NCBI GenBank assembly: GCA_902783755.1 | Contig: CACZSC010000266.1 | Location: forward strand, 1 to 26,216 | Origin: an uncultured Ruminococcus sp. | GTDB lineage: Bacteria > Bacillota > Clostridia > Oscillospirales > CAG-272 | Reading direction: 5' to 3' | Length of the DNA stretch: 26,216 bases | In this document: positions 15,390 through 23,255 of the stretch, one piece after another | Numbering within the stretch: position 1 is the stretch's first letter | Layout of the letters: every line of letters begins with the position of its first letter | Notes under the pieces: model-generated | Seen by the model: the letters and a program-made list of their open reading frames with translations, nothing else | Database searches by the model: none | Told to the model about the DNA's origin: nothing | Translations under genes and position numbers: made by a program

Positions 15390-16217
15390 TTAAAGTGCTG
15401 ATATGTATTCTATCTGACGGCAGACTTTCCTGTAGTAGTCATCATAGCTCATGCTGTCATCGGTCTTGAAGACCTCGCCGGTCAGATACCCGTCGAAGCC
15501 GATGTCATGCAGAGCGCCAATGATCGCAGGCCAGTCGGCGGAGCCCTCTGTCACATCCGCATCTTCACCGCCGGTGTTGAATCCGGCCGTGCGTTTGAAG
15601 TCCTTAACATGAATGAATTTTATCCACTGTCCGAGTATCTCTACCCACCATTCGGGCGAGGAAAAGGCAATGACGTTGCCCACGTCAAAATAGGCACCTA
15701 CGTTTTTCGCGCCGAGCTTCTCAAAAAACAGGATCATGTCATAGGGTGATGTGAAGAACCCTTTCCATGTGTTTTCAAGCCCCACGATGATGCCGGACTC
15801 GTCTATCTCGTCCTTCATGGACTCGAACACGTCCAGGGTGTTCTTCCAGGCCCCTTTCAGCGTGATGCCGTGCTCCATCCCGGCGGGAGCCGTGAGGATG
15901 CCTGAGGCTCCGAGGGCCTTGGCGGCCTCGATCTGCTTCCTTATGAGCTGCCTGTAGCTGTCGTGCTGCGAGGGCGTTCCGCTCATATGCTGGGCCAGGG
16001 AGCTGGAGATGCTTATGACGGGAAGACCGTATTTCTCGCTGTATCCGCGGATTTCAGCGTAGTCCTCCTCGGTGGTGCTGAGGGTGAGGGCGTGCGGGGA
16101 GCCGGGAGCGTCGACGTTGAGTTCTATGCCTTTGAAGCCCGCCGCGGACACAGCCCGGAAGGTCTCTTCCATCCCGAGGCTCTTCTCCACTGTCCACGCG
16201 TTGAGAGCAGCTTTCAT
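15390..16217 (-). CDS. Sugar phosphate isomerase/epimerase family protein (xylose isomerase-like TIM barrel)
   Basis: This 275-residue protein is an AP endonuclease 2-type TIM barrel. The four metal ligands expected for the family are visible: Glu148 (VGLEN), Asp178 (AYFDVGN), His203 (FIHVKD) and Glu248 (LTGEVF). The N-terminal GFKGIELN strand is also typical. Relatives include inosose dehydratase, hydroxypyruvate isomerase and keto-sugar epimerases. It is first in an operon with a Gfo/Idh/MocA oxidoreductase, a pairing common in cyclitol or rare-sugar breakdown. Ribosome binding site AAAGGTG before the ATG; promoter at 16261-16289. Confidence 0.88.
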   Translation of the reverse strand: MKAALNAWTVEKSLGMEETFRAVSAAGFKGIELNVDAPGSPHALTLSTTEEDYAEIRGYSEKYGLPVISISSSLAQHMSGTPSQHDSYRQLIRKQIEAAKALGASGILTAPAGMEHGITLKGAWKNTLDVFESMKDEIDESGIIVGLENTWKGFFTSPYDMILFFEKLGAKNVGAYFDVGNVIAFSSPEWWVEILGQWIKFIHVKDFKRTAGFNTGGEDADVTEGSADWPAIIGALHDIGFDGYLTGEVFKTDDSMSYDDYYRKVCRQIEYISAL

Positions 16218-16260
16218 AATTCAGTCACCTTTCATTCCGTTACGGGGATCGTCTTCATCA

Positions 16261-16289
16261 ATTCTATATTTTCCAGTAAGCAAAGTCAA
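16261..16289 (-). promoter_or_regulatory. Promoter of the isomerase/oxidoreductase operon
   Basis: On the minus strand TTGACT (16289-16284) and TAGAAT (16266-16261) are 17 bp apart. It is divergent from the promoter at 16319-16347. Confidence 0.85.
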
Positions 16290-16318
16290 TACAACGGGTG
16301 AAAATCGGCCAGTCACAT

Positions 16319-16347
16319 TTGACATAAGCGGCCATGTGTTGTATAAT
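16319..16347 (+). promoter_or_regulatory. Perfect-consensus promoter for the unknown 109-residue gene
   Basis: TTGACA (16319-16324) and TATAAT (16342-16347) both match consensus exactly with a 17-bp spacer, the strongest-looking promoter in the window. Confidence 0.92.
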
Positions 16348-16402
16348 TCCAGTACTGTGAAAACGACACATGAGTCTGAGCACCGAAGAAAGGAAGACCT
16401 AA

Positions 16403-16732
16403 ATGGCTGAGTGGAGTGTCAAAAAAGAAGACGTCCAGTCCACGGTGGACGGGGATTTCCTCATATACCGCAACAGGCCTCTCGTGAGAGAGAACAATAT
16501 AATCTGCTACGGCGACATGGCCGAGAAGTATTATCTCAAGATGATAGTCATGACCGAAAAGGAATACAAGGGCAAGAAGGTCCCTGACCAGATCTACCTG
16601 CAACTCCTGAGCACCGATACGACTGTCCCGGAATCCCAGAGAGTTGTGAAGGCTATAATGAAAGCCGGCCTCAGCGAAGCGCTGGAGCTGGGCGTGGCGT
16701 GGCTCGAGAGATATCTGGAAGCCTCCAACTGA
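16403..16732 (+). CDS. Protein of unknown function, 109 residues
   Basis: I do not recognise the family. The protein is soluble, without signal peptide or membrane segment, mixed alpha/beta. It has a basic-acidic N-terminus (AEWSVKKEDVQ), a central YRNRPLVRENNIICYGDMAEKYYLKM stretch likely to form beta strands (residues about 22-47), and a C-terminal helix (SEALELGVAWLERYLEAS). The region DQIYLQLLSTDTT could be another strand. GAAAGGA precedes the ATG, and the gene has a perfect promoter, implying strong expression. It is followed at 55 nt by the NadD-like gene, and may share a transcript with it. No function is proposed. Confidence 0.85.
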   Translation: MAEWSVKKEDVQSTVDGDFLIYRNRPLVRENNIICYGDMAEKYYLKMIVMTEKEYKGKKVPDQIYLQLLSTDTTVPESQRVVKAIMKAGLSEALELGVAWLERYLEASN

Positions 16733-16787
16733 ACACTGAAGACGCTTTGCTGCGGCAGGGCGCCTTTTGTCATATGGACATTGGATT

Positions 16788-17459
16788 ATGGAAACGATAA
16801 TAGTGATGGGAGGATCTTTCAATCCTCCTACGAGGGCTCACCTTGAACTGATGCTGGCAGCGGAAGGTGAGATGAGAAACAGGACGGGAGGATCTGTCAG
16901 AGGGGTCTTCGTCCCCTCAAGCGGCGCCTATCTCAGAAAGAAGCAGGGCGAGGGGGATCCAGACAGAATCATGCTGCCGGAGGCGCTGAGGCTCTCGATG
17001 CTCGGGACGTTCACTGCATACGGCCCGTTCCTTTCCGCGGACGGAAGGGAGCTGGGGACGGAGACCGTGAGAGGACATACCCTCGGCACCCTCAGGGCGA
17101 TCAGGGAGGAGAACCCCGGCGCTGCCGTATGCTTCCTTCTCGGAGCGGACAAACTCAGGGGATTCCCGGGCTGGAAATACTTCGAAGAGCTGGTGTCGGA
17201 GTTCATGATCATCGTCGCCGGCAGGGACGGGACCGACGTCCGTGCCATCATTGACAGCATACCGGAACTCAGGAAACACGAAGGGTCATTCATCGTCCTG
17301 GACCAGCCGGACGGTGCCGCGGACATAAGCTCCGGAAAGGTCAGGAAGGCCCTGGAGACAGGCGGGAAAGCGGATGACATGCTGACTCCCGAGGTCAGCA
17401 CGATGCTGAAAAACTGGATGAAAGACAAAGATATACATACAGGAGGAACAGGGTTATGA
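16788..17459 (+). CDS. NadD-like nicotinate-nucleotide adenylyltransferase family protein
   Basis: The chosen ATG at 16788 gives 223 residues; a TTG seven codons earlier is possible. GGSFNPPTRAH (residues 8-18, His18) is the nucleotidyltransferase HxGH-type signature, and SSGKVRKAL near the C-terminus corresponds to the second signature ISSTxIR. FLLGADKLRGFPGWKYFEEL matches the NadD substrate region. The enzyme would adenylate nicotinate mononucleotide in NAD synthesis, but RsfS and YqeK, the usual Bacillota neighbours, are absent here, and a long insertion follows the first motif. It may be a paralogue with another nucleotide substrate. The ribosome binding site is weak. The last 4 bp overlap the next gene. 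Confidence 0.8.
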   Translation: METIIVMGGSFNPPTRAHLELMLAAEGEMRNRTGGSVRGVFVPSSGAYLRKKQGEGDPDRIMLPEALRLSMLGTFTAYGPFLSADGRELGTETVRGHTLGTLRAIREENPGAAVCFLLGADKLRGFPGWKYFEELVSEFMIIVAGRDGTDVRAIIDSIPELRKHEGSFIVLDQPDGAADISSGKVRKALETGGKADDMLTPEVSTMLKNWMKDKDIHTGGTGL

Positions 17460-17914
17460 AACTTGCGGAAGCATTGCAGGAAAGGGCCGATCTTAACAGG
17501 AAGATAGAGCAGCTGAGATCGAGGATCGAGTCCAACGTGCTGGTCCAGGAGGGGGAGAAGCCAGGAGAGGACCCTTCAAAGCTGATTGTCGAAATAGACA
17601 CGTCGCTCAAGAGGCTGGAGTACCTCATCACCAGGATAAACATGACCAACTGCAGGATCTCGGAGGACGGGGTGACACTGACCGAGATGATCGCGAAAAA
17701 GGACACCCTCAGGATCAGGGCCGCGGCCTACAGGGACATCGTGAGCTCCGCGGGCCAGATGATATACCGGGCCCGGAACACCGAGATCAAGATAATCCCG
17801 GCCATCGACGTGGCGAAGGTCCAGAAAAAGGCCGACGAGATCGCAAAGGAGATCAGGACCCTGGACAACCGGATCCAGCAGCTCAACTGGACGGCGGATC
17901 TGATCGAGGAATAA
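17456..17914 (+). CDS. DIP1984 family protein
   Basis: This 152-residue protein is almost wholly alpha-helical and is rich in Arg, Lys, Glu and Gln heptads, consistent with coiled coil. Signatures of the DIP1984 family are the start MKLAEALQERADLNRKIEQL, then VQEGEKP, the RINMTNC segment and the end RIQQLNWTADL. The function of the family is not established. The gene overlaps the stop of the NadD-like gene (ATGA) and is preceded by AGGAGG, so the two are co-translated. This ties a protein of unknown role to a nucleotidyltransferase. Confidence 0.88.
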   Translation: MKLAEALQERADLNRKIEQLRSRIESNVLVQEGEKPGEDPSKLIVEIDTSLKRLEYLITRINMTNCRISEDGVTLTEMIAKKDTLRIRAAAYRDIVSSAGQMIYRARNTEIKIIPAIDVAKVQKKADEIAKEIRTLDNRIQQLNWTADLIEE

Positions 17915-18102
17915 AAGCATATGGTAGGGGCGGACCGGGGGCGAATATCGACCAAATTATGTGCAGGGACCGGAGGGCAGATCCATACAGACAGCTCAGC
18001 CCCGACAGCGCATACACGCATCGCTTACCGATAACAGCGCATCACCGTGATGTTGACCCGAGAAGCCCCGGGCGGGATGGGGGATATACAGGACGCGGAG
18101 GC
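17915..18102. other. Intergenic stretch without recognisable gene
   Basis: About 190 bp, GC-rich, with no ribosome binding site or convincing frame. It contains a short hairpin CATCA/TGATG (about 18036-18048). The ten bases GGCGGACCGG occur at 17929-17938 and again at 18100-18109. I see no known RNA family here; a structured 3' region or a decayed gene are both possible. Confidence 0.4.
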
Positions 18103-18142
18103 GGACCGGCATGGCTAACAGCCATACGGCCCGTCTTTTTTT
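18103..18142 (+). terminator. Terminator before the acyl-activation cluster
   Basis: ATGGCT (18111-18116) pairs with AGCCAT (18120-18125), loop AAC, extended by CCG/CGG, and is followed shortly by TTTTTTT (18136-18142). It isolates the cluster from genes on the left. Confidence 0.65.
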
Positions 18143-18195
18143 CGCTCACCTTCCCCGAAAAACCGTCAAAACCCCGTTTTTCGGCGAAAGTCCGG

Positions 18196-18224
18196 TTGTG
18201 TTTTTTCCTCCGCTGTGCTACAAT
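18196..18224 (+). promoter_or_regulatory. Promoter of the acyl-activation cluster
   Basis: TTGTGT (18196-18201) and TACAAT (18219-18224) are 17 bp apart with an extended -10 TGC. A 6-bp palindrome covers the expected start point. Confidence 0.75.
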
Positions 18225-18225
18225 A

Positions 18226-18239
18226 ACCATATCTATGGT
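18226..18239. promoter_or_regulatory. Operator-like palindrome at the cluster promoter
   Basis: ACCATA (18226-18231) and TATGGT (18234-18239) form a perfect inverted repeat with a 2-bp centre, lying directly after the -10 box and over the predicted transcription start. A repressor bound here would block transcription. No matching regulator gene is in the window. Confidence 0.4.
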
Positions 18240-18286
18240 AAAATGCTGATATTATATATATTACCGGACACGGACAGAAGACAGGT

Positions 18287-20212
18287 ATGGATTACAAACT
18301 CGGCGGACATAAGACGATCAACGAATTCGTCACATATAAACTGAACAGGTTCGCAGGCATGGAAAAGACTTTCGGGAACATGTTCGAGCTCATGTTTTCG
18401 GAAGGGGAGAACATCCTGTACGAGCAGAGCACCGGTTACAGGATCGTGAAGACCACCTACGCGGAAGCGAAGACGGAAGCCCTGAGAAAGGCAGCCGGGC
18501 TCCGCGGATGTCTGGGCGGACTCGAACGGGACTCAGTGGTGGGGCTGTACATGAAGAACAGCCTCGAATGGCTCGAATGCTTCTGGGCGATCCTTGCCGC
18601 AGGATACAGGCCGCTGCTCATGAACCTGAGGCTCCCTGACGCCCTGCTTGAAGACGCCATGAAGAGCGCGGGATGCAGAGCGGTGCTGTCCGACGGGAGA
18701 GAGTTCGGCTTGAAGACCGTGACGCCCGGTATGCTTGACGCTGGTGAAGGCGGGGACGGTGTCACGGACGGGTTCGGCTCCGAGCTTCTCGTGATGTCGT
18801 CGGGCACGTCGGAGCATGTGAAGGTGTGCGCCTATTCGGCCGAGGAATTCTACTACCAGATCTGCGACAGCTTCGAGATAATAAAGAAGAACGGGATCAT
18901 CAAGAAGCATTACGAGGGAAACCTCAAACTGCTGGCTTTCCTGCCTTTCTACCATGTCTTCGGACTGATCGCGGTATACATATGGTTCGCTTTCTTCTCG
19001 AGGACTTTCGTCCATCTGGCGGACATGGCTCCCCAGACCATCCAGAATACGATAAAGCGCCATAAGGTCACCCACATATTCGCGGTTCCCCTGTTCTGGG
19101 AAAAGGTATACGAACAGGCCATGAAGACCATAAAGGCAAGGGGAGACAGGACCTTTGCAAAATTCACCAGGGCAATTGATCTGAGGTTCAGGCTTCCGGA
19201 CGGGGCCGGAAAGGCCTTTTCGAAGCTCGCTTTCCGCGAGGTCCGGGAGAATCTTTTCGGAGACAGCATAATCTTCATGATCACCGGAGGATCTGCCATA
19301 AGTCCCGATGTCATGAGGTTCTTCAACGGCATCGGATATCCCCTGGCTGACGGCTACGGGATGACAGAGATCGGCATAACCTCCGTGGAGATATCAAAGA
19401 ACAGCAGGTTCCTTTCGGAATGCTTCGTGGGCGCTCCGATGTCGAACGCCGAGTATTCGATAAACGAAGACGGAGAGCTTCTCGTAAGAGGAAAGGTAAC
19501 CGCGAGATACGTGATCGAGGACGGAGTGAGGAAGGAACGCGGAGACTGGTTCAACACCAGGGATCTTGCGGAATGCGTCAACGGGCACTACAGGATCCTG
19601 GGAAGACGTGACGACCTCATCGTGGGCTCCGGAGGGGAGAACCTGAACCCGGTCATTCTCGAGCCTCTGCTGGCAGTACCGGGCACGGAAGGCGTATGCC
19701 TCATACCGTCGGAAAGAGACGGCGGTGCTCCCGTGCTCCTCGTGGGAGTGAAACGGTTCATAACGAAGGAGAACCTTGAGAAGGCCGACAGCCTCATAAA
19801 AGAGAAGATATCCGGAGCGGGACTCGCTCCGGAGATAAGGAAGATATCCTATGTCACGGAGCCCCTGCTCAGGGGAGAGGAGTTCAAGCTCAACAGGAAG
19901 CGGCTGGCCCGGGAATACGGGGAAGGGACCCTGAAACTCCTGGATCTGTCAGCTGCCGACAGCGCGGAAGAGGCGGACGGACTGACGTCCGAGATACTCG
20001 GATACTTTGCGACAGCCCTCGGAAAAGACAGGGGAGACCTGTCAAGGAACTCCGATTTCTTCATGGACGAGGGCGGTACCAGTCTTGACTATTTCGCCAT
20101 GATATCCCGGATCCAGGCCGACTACGGAGTCGCTTTCCCGTCTGAGGGGGAGACAGGCCTGAAGACGGCCGCGGAGATAGCTGAATACATCAGAAAGGCC
20201 CAGAACAGCTGA
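18287..20212 (+). CDS. Adenylate-forming enzyme with C-terminal carrier domain
   Basis: This 641-residue protein has an AMP-binding (ANL) domain (about 30-545) followed by an acyl/peptidyl carrier domain (about 560-641). ANL motifs: SSGTSEHVK (171-179), a degenerate version of TSGTTGxPK keeping the Lys; FYHVFG (221-226); GYGMTE (356-361); TRD (424-426); and the candidate catalytic Lys534 in EFKLNRKRL. The carrier domain keeps the phosphopantetheine Ser599 in GGTSLDYF. It would activate an acid as an adenylate and load it on its own carrier arm. It is the first gene of the cluster and shares one base with the next (TGATG). The ribosome binding site is weak (AGACAGG). The weakened P-loop leaves its activity in doubt. 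Confidence 0.85.
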   Translation: MDYKLGGHKTINEFVTYKLNRFAGMEKTFGNMFELMFSEGENILYEQSTGYRIVKTTYAEAKTEALRKAAGLRGCLGGLERDSVVGLYMKNSLEWLECFWAILAAGYRPLLMNLRLPDALLEDAMKSAGCRAVLSDGREFGLKTVTPGMLDAGEGGDGVTDGFGSELLVMSSGTSEHVKVCAYSAEEFYYQICDSFEIIKKNGIIKKHYEGNLKLLAFLPFYHVFGLIAVYIWFAFFSRTFVHLADMAPQTIQNTIKRHKVTHIFAVPLFWEKVYEQAMKTIKARGDRTFAKFTRAIDLRFRLPDGAGKAFSKLAFREVRENLFGDSIIFMITGGSAISPDVMRFFNGIGYPLADGYGMTEIGITSVEISKNSRFLSECFVGAPMSNAEYSINEDGELLVRGKVTARYVIEDGVRKERGDWFNTRDLAECVNGHYRILGRRDDLIVGSGGENLNPVILEPLLAVPGTEGVCLIPSERDGGAPVLLVGVKRFITKENLEKADSLIKEKISGAGLAPEIRKISYVTEPLLRGEEFKLNRKRLAREYGEGTLKLLDLSAADSAEEADGLTSEILGYFATALGKDRGDLSRNSDFFMDEGGTSLDYFAMISRIQADYGVAFPSEGETGLKTAAEIAEYIRKAQNS

Positions 20213-20856
20213 TGATCACATTCTGGAACATTTTCGTAAAGATAACCGGATGGCTGCCACAGCTTTTCTGCTTCAGGACGAAGATATACTATCAGAACAG
20301 GAAGGTCCAGGGCAGGCACATAAAGGGACCGGCCATCATCATATCCAACCACACCTCTATATTCGACTACGCAGTGTACATCTTCGTATTCTTCACGAGG
20401 AACCTCAGGTTCCAGATGGCGGAGGTGCTGTTCGAGAAGAAGGCTCTGGCCAGGCTGCTCAGGTGGCTCGGGGGGATATTCGTGAACCGGAACGACTTCG
20501 ATTTCGGTTTCATGTCAAAATCCCAGGACATCCTGTCCAAGGGCGGAGTCGTGGGAGTGTTCCCGGAGAGCAGGCTTCCGAAGCCGGGTGAGGAAAAGCC
20601 TCTTGAATTCAAGACCAGCGCAGCGTTCCTTGCCCTGTCGTCAGGGGTCCCGGTGATACCGGTTGTGACGAACGGGTCCTATTTCAATCCGAAAAGGGCC
20701 AGGGTCCTCATAGGGGAGCCCATCGACGTGACGGCGCTGTCGGACGGGTCTCTCGGGGAGAAGGAGAATCTCCGGCTTGTGTCGGAAAAGATGCGCGGGC
20801 ACATTATAGAACTTCAGGAGATGCTCGATGGATACGGGAAAAAGAACAAAGGCTAA
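20212..20856 (+). CDS. PlsC-like acyltransferase 1
   Basis: This 214-residue protein belongs to the 1-acylglycerol-3-phosphate acyltransferase superfamily, which acylates a lipid hydroxyl from acyl-ACP or acyl-CoA at the inner membrane. Motif I is NHTSIFD (46-52, catalytic His47 and Asp52), and the LGGIFVNR stretch (86-93) fits motif II. The usual motif III FPEG is FPES here (117-120), followed by RLPKPGEEKP. A final VPVIPVV matches motif IV. It overlaps the previous gene by one base and the next by 29 bp. The FPEG to FPES change may alter acceptor choice. Confidence 0.85.
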   Translation: MITFWNIFVKITGWLPQLFCFRTKIYYQNRKVQGRHIKGPAIIISNHTSIFDYAVYIFVFFTRNLRFQMAEVLFEKKALARLLRWLGGIFVNRNDFDFGFMSKSQDILSKGGVVGVFPESRLPKPGEEKPLEFKTSAAFLALSSGVPVIPVVTNGSYFNPKRARVLIGEPIDVTALSDGSLGEKENLRLVSEKMRGHIIELQEMLDGYGKKNKG

Positions 20857-21496
20857 GCTCATATCTTTCAAATATCTCGTTTACGATTTCGTGAAAGTTA
20901 CGGCGGCCATTCCGGGGCTCATAGTGATGAGGCCGAAGTGGTACTACGAGAACAGTGAGGCGAAGAAGAGGATCCGAGGGGGAGCGGTGGTCATATCGAA
21001 CCATTACGGGTTCTTCGACCCCATGTACCTGATGTGTGCCATATGGTACAGGCGCCACCACTTCGTGTGCGGCAAGGAGTTTTTCGAGAGCCGCGCCAGA
21101 TGGTGGTTCAAGTCCTTCCTTTGCATACCCGTGGACCGGGAGAACTTCAGCATGAGCTCCCTCAGGGCTATATCGGACGAGCTGAAGCAGGGTTCCCTCG
21201 TGTCCCTGTTCCCGGAAGGACATATAAATGGGAGGGACGATAACGTGGGTTCGTTCAAGTCCGGCATGGTGCTCATGGCCCTTCAGGGGAAGGCGCCCAT
21301 CGTACCGGTATATGTCCAGCCCAAGAAACACTTTTATTCAAGATCCCGCTTCGTTATCGGAGAGGCGATAGACATTTTGAAAATCTGCGGCCCGCGGCCG
21401 ACCTTCACTCAGATCGGAGAGGTGGCGGAGCTGCTCAAAAACAAAGAGGAAAACCTTAGAAACATTCTGGAAAAAGACCTGGGAGGAATATCATGA
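20828..21496 (+). CDS. PlsC-like acyltransferase 2
   Basis: This is a second member of the same superfamily, 222 residues and divergent from the first. Motif I is NHYGFFD (58-64, His59, Asp64), motif II lies around FLCIPVDREN (97-106), motif III is canonical FPEGHING (128-135), and APIVPVYV follows. The ATG at 20828 lies inside the end of the previous gene, after CAGGAG. Its own stop overlaps the next ATG by 4 bp. Two tandem acyltransferases suggest two acylation steps, or two acceptors, fed by the same activated acyl-carrier. Confidence 0.87.
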   Translation: MDTGKRTKAKLISFKYLVYDFVKVTAAIPGLIVMRPKWYYENSEAKKRIRGGAVVISNHYGFFDPMYLMCAIWYRRHHFVCGKEFFESRARWWFKSFLCIPVDRENFSMSSLRAISDELKQGSLVSLFPEGHINGRDDNVGSFKSGMVLMALQGKAPIVPVYVQPKKHFYSRSRFVIGEAIDILKICGPRPTFTQIGEVAELLKNKEENLRNILEKDLGGIS

Positions 21497-23004
21497 CATT
21501 CGAAACAAGAGAGCTGTTCAGGAAATACACGAGCGACGAAGAGTTTGAGAAGATCGTCGAGATGGACTCTGTGTCCGAGATGTGGCGGAAGTGCGTCAGC
21601 GAATACGGCGACAGGCTCGCGGTCTCCGATGACGGCAGGGAGTATACATACGCCAGGCTCGAGGATGACGCGGCAGGCTTCAGGACCCTTCTGAAGTCCG
21701 ACGGGCCCGTGAGGGTGGGTATTCTGTGCGCGAACTCATACGATTTCGTCAAGGCATATATAGCGACGGTGACATCCGGGGACTGCGCAGCAGCCCTTCC
21801 GGCGCATCTCGACGCGCCGTCCGTGTTCGGATGCTGCATGATGTTCGGCCTCAGTGTTCTGGTGTATCAGCCCGGGTTTGAGGACAGGCTCGAGATAGTG
21901 AAACTGAAAAGACCCGACATCAGGCTCATAAGGTCGGACGAGCTTTGTGACGAGAAAACGGAAATGGTGCCCTGCGCGGCAGATACCCCGTGCTCCATCG
22001 TATTCACCGGAGGCACCACCGGCCGGAGCAAAGGCGCTCTGCTTTCCAACGGGGCGGTGATGCAGGGGACCGTGAACGGCTGCTACGGATATCACGACGT
22101 GTTCTTCCAGAGATATCTTCTGGTGCTGCCCCTCACCCATGTGTTCGGCCTCATAAGGAACCTTCTCACGTCACTGTATACGGGAAGCGCCCTGTTCATT
22201 TGCCGCAACAACAAGGATATGTTCAGGGACATCGCCGTGTTCAGGCCGACGGTGCTGGTGATGGTGCCGGCCCTGGCCGAGATGGCTCTTACCCTTTCAA
22301 AGAAGTTCAGGAAAAACATGCTGGGGGACGACCTCAAGTACATCATCTGCGGCGCCGCCGCTGTGTCGCCGTTCCTCATCAGGGAATATTACAAGATCGG
22401 AGTCAAGCTCCTTGCGGGATACGGCCTCACCGAGACAGCGAACCTGGTGTCCGGAAACCCCGAGAGCCTGGCGAAGCCTGAGTCCGTTGGCATCCCATAT
22501 CCCCATCAGGAATTCAGGATCACGGAGCAGGGAGAACTGCTCATAAAGGGCAGGAACCTCATGGACGGGTATGTCGGCGCTGAGGAGCTGGACGCATATG
22601 ACGAAGACGGTTTCTTCAGGACAGGAGACCTGGTGAGACTTGACGACGACGGGTTCCTGTACATCACGGGAAGGATAAAGGAGATCATCGTGCTGGCGAA
22701 CGGCGAGAACGTGTCGCCGGCGGAGGTGGAGACCTATTTCAACGCGCCGGAGTTCATCCAGGATTCCCAGGTGTTCGAGGACGAGGCCGAGGACGGCACC
22801 CATATCCTGGCGCTGGAAGTGGTGCCTAGAGCCACGGAGCTTCTGGACATGGAGCCCGCGGACCGTGCCGAGTACATAAAGAACGAACTTGAAAAGATAA
22901 ACAGGACTCTCCCCTCATTCTGGAGAGTCAGCAGGATAGTGGTCAGGGATTCCGACTTCGAGAGGACTCCCGCAATGAAGATAAAGAGGTACAGGAAGTT
23001 TTGA
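21493..23004 (+). CDS. Adenylate-forming acyl-CoA/acyl-ACP synthetase-like enzyme
   Basis: This 503-residue stand-alone ANL enzyme has intact motifs: TGGTTGRSKG (172-181), PLTHVFGL (213-220), GYGLTET (309-315), RTGDL (376-380), the hinge GRIKEIIVLANGENV (393-407) and catalytic Lys496 in TPAMKIKRY. It would activate a fatty or other carboxylic acid as acyl-AMP and pass it to a thiol, most likely the carrier protein encoded immediately downstream (overlap 4 bp, TTGA). GGGAGGA precedes its ATG, which overlaps the stop of acyltransferase 2. Substrate length or type cannot be read from sequence. Confidence 0.9.
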   Translation: MTFETRELFRKYTSDEEFEKIVEMDSVSEMWRKCVSEYGDRLAVSDDGREYTYARLEDDAAGFRTLLKSDGPVRVGILCANSYDFVKAYIATVTSGDCAAALPAHLDAPSVFGCCMMFGLSVLVYQPGFEDRLEIVKLKRPDIRLIRSDELCDEKTEMVPCAADTPCSIVFTGGTTGRSKGALLSNGAVMQGTVNGCYGYHDVFFQRYLLVLPLTHVFGLIRNLLTSLYTGSALFICRNNKDMFRDIAVFRPTVLVMVPALAEMALTLSKKFRKNMLGDDLKYIICGAAAVSPFLIREYYKIGVKLLAGYGLTETANLVSGNPESLAKPESVGIPYPHQEFRITEQGELLIKGRNLMDGYVGAEELDAYDEDGFFRTGDLVRLDDDGFLYITGRIKEIIVLANGENVSPAEVETYFNAPEFIQDSQVFEDEAEDGTHILALEVVPRATELLDMEPADRAEYIKNELEKINRTLPSFWRVSRIVVRDSDFERTPAMKIKRYRKF

Positions 23005-23255
23005 CAAGACAGGAGATTTTTGACAAGCTGAAGGATATCCTCCTTCTCACGGACGACAGGAACAGGGACGAGATCTCTGAATGCACGGAATCCGCCAATC
23101 TCATGACGGATCTGGGCTTTTCGTCGGTCACCATGCTCTATATGGTCATAGCCATAGAGGAGGAATTCGGAATAAGGTTTGACGACAGTGTGGGAGCGGC
23201 GGATTTCGAGACTCTCGGAGACGTCATCTCATATATCGAGAAGAAACTGCCATGA
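23001..23255 (+). CDS. Acyl carrier protein, stand-alone
   Basis: The product is an 84-residue acidic four-helix carrier protein. The attachment motif is DLGFSSV (37-43), with Ser42 in the place of the Ser in DLGxDSL, so it should carry phosphopantetheine. YMVIAIEEEFGIRF matches helix II of ACPs. The start is TTG at 23001, overlapping the synthetase stop (TTGA); AGGA lies just upstream and no earlier ATG is possible. The next gene overlaps its stop by 4 bp and encodes a phosphopantetheinyl transferase domain, which could activate it. It is distinct from housekeeping AcpP by its SSV motif. Confidence 0.9.
   Translation: MTRQEIFDKLKDILLLTDDRNRDEISECTESANLMTDLGFSSVTMLYMVIAIEEEFGIRFDDSVGAADFETLGDVISYIEKKLP

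Noticed and set aside
17929..18109. Direct repeat GGCGGACCGG flanking the gap as a possible mobile-element footprint
   Set aside because: No terminal inverted repeats, transposase remnant or target-site pattern accompany it; ten GC-rich bases can recur by chance.
17959..18249. Open frame of 96 codons in the intergenic gap
   Set aside because: It has no ribosome binding site, crosses the terminator and the cluster promoter, and its composition is not protein-like.
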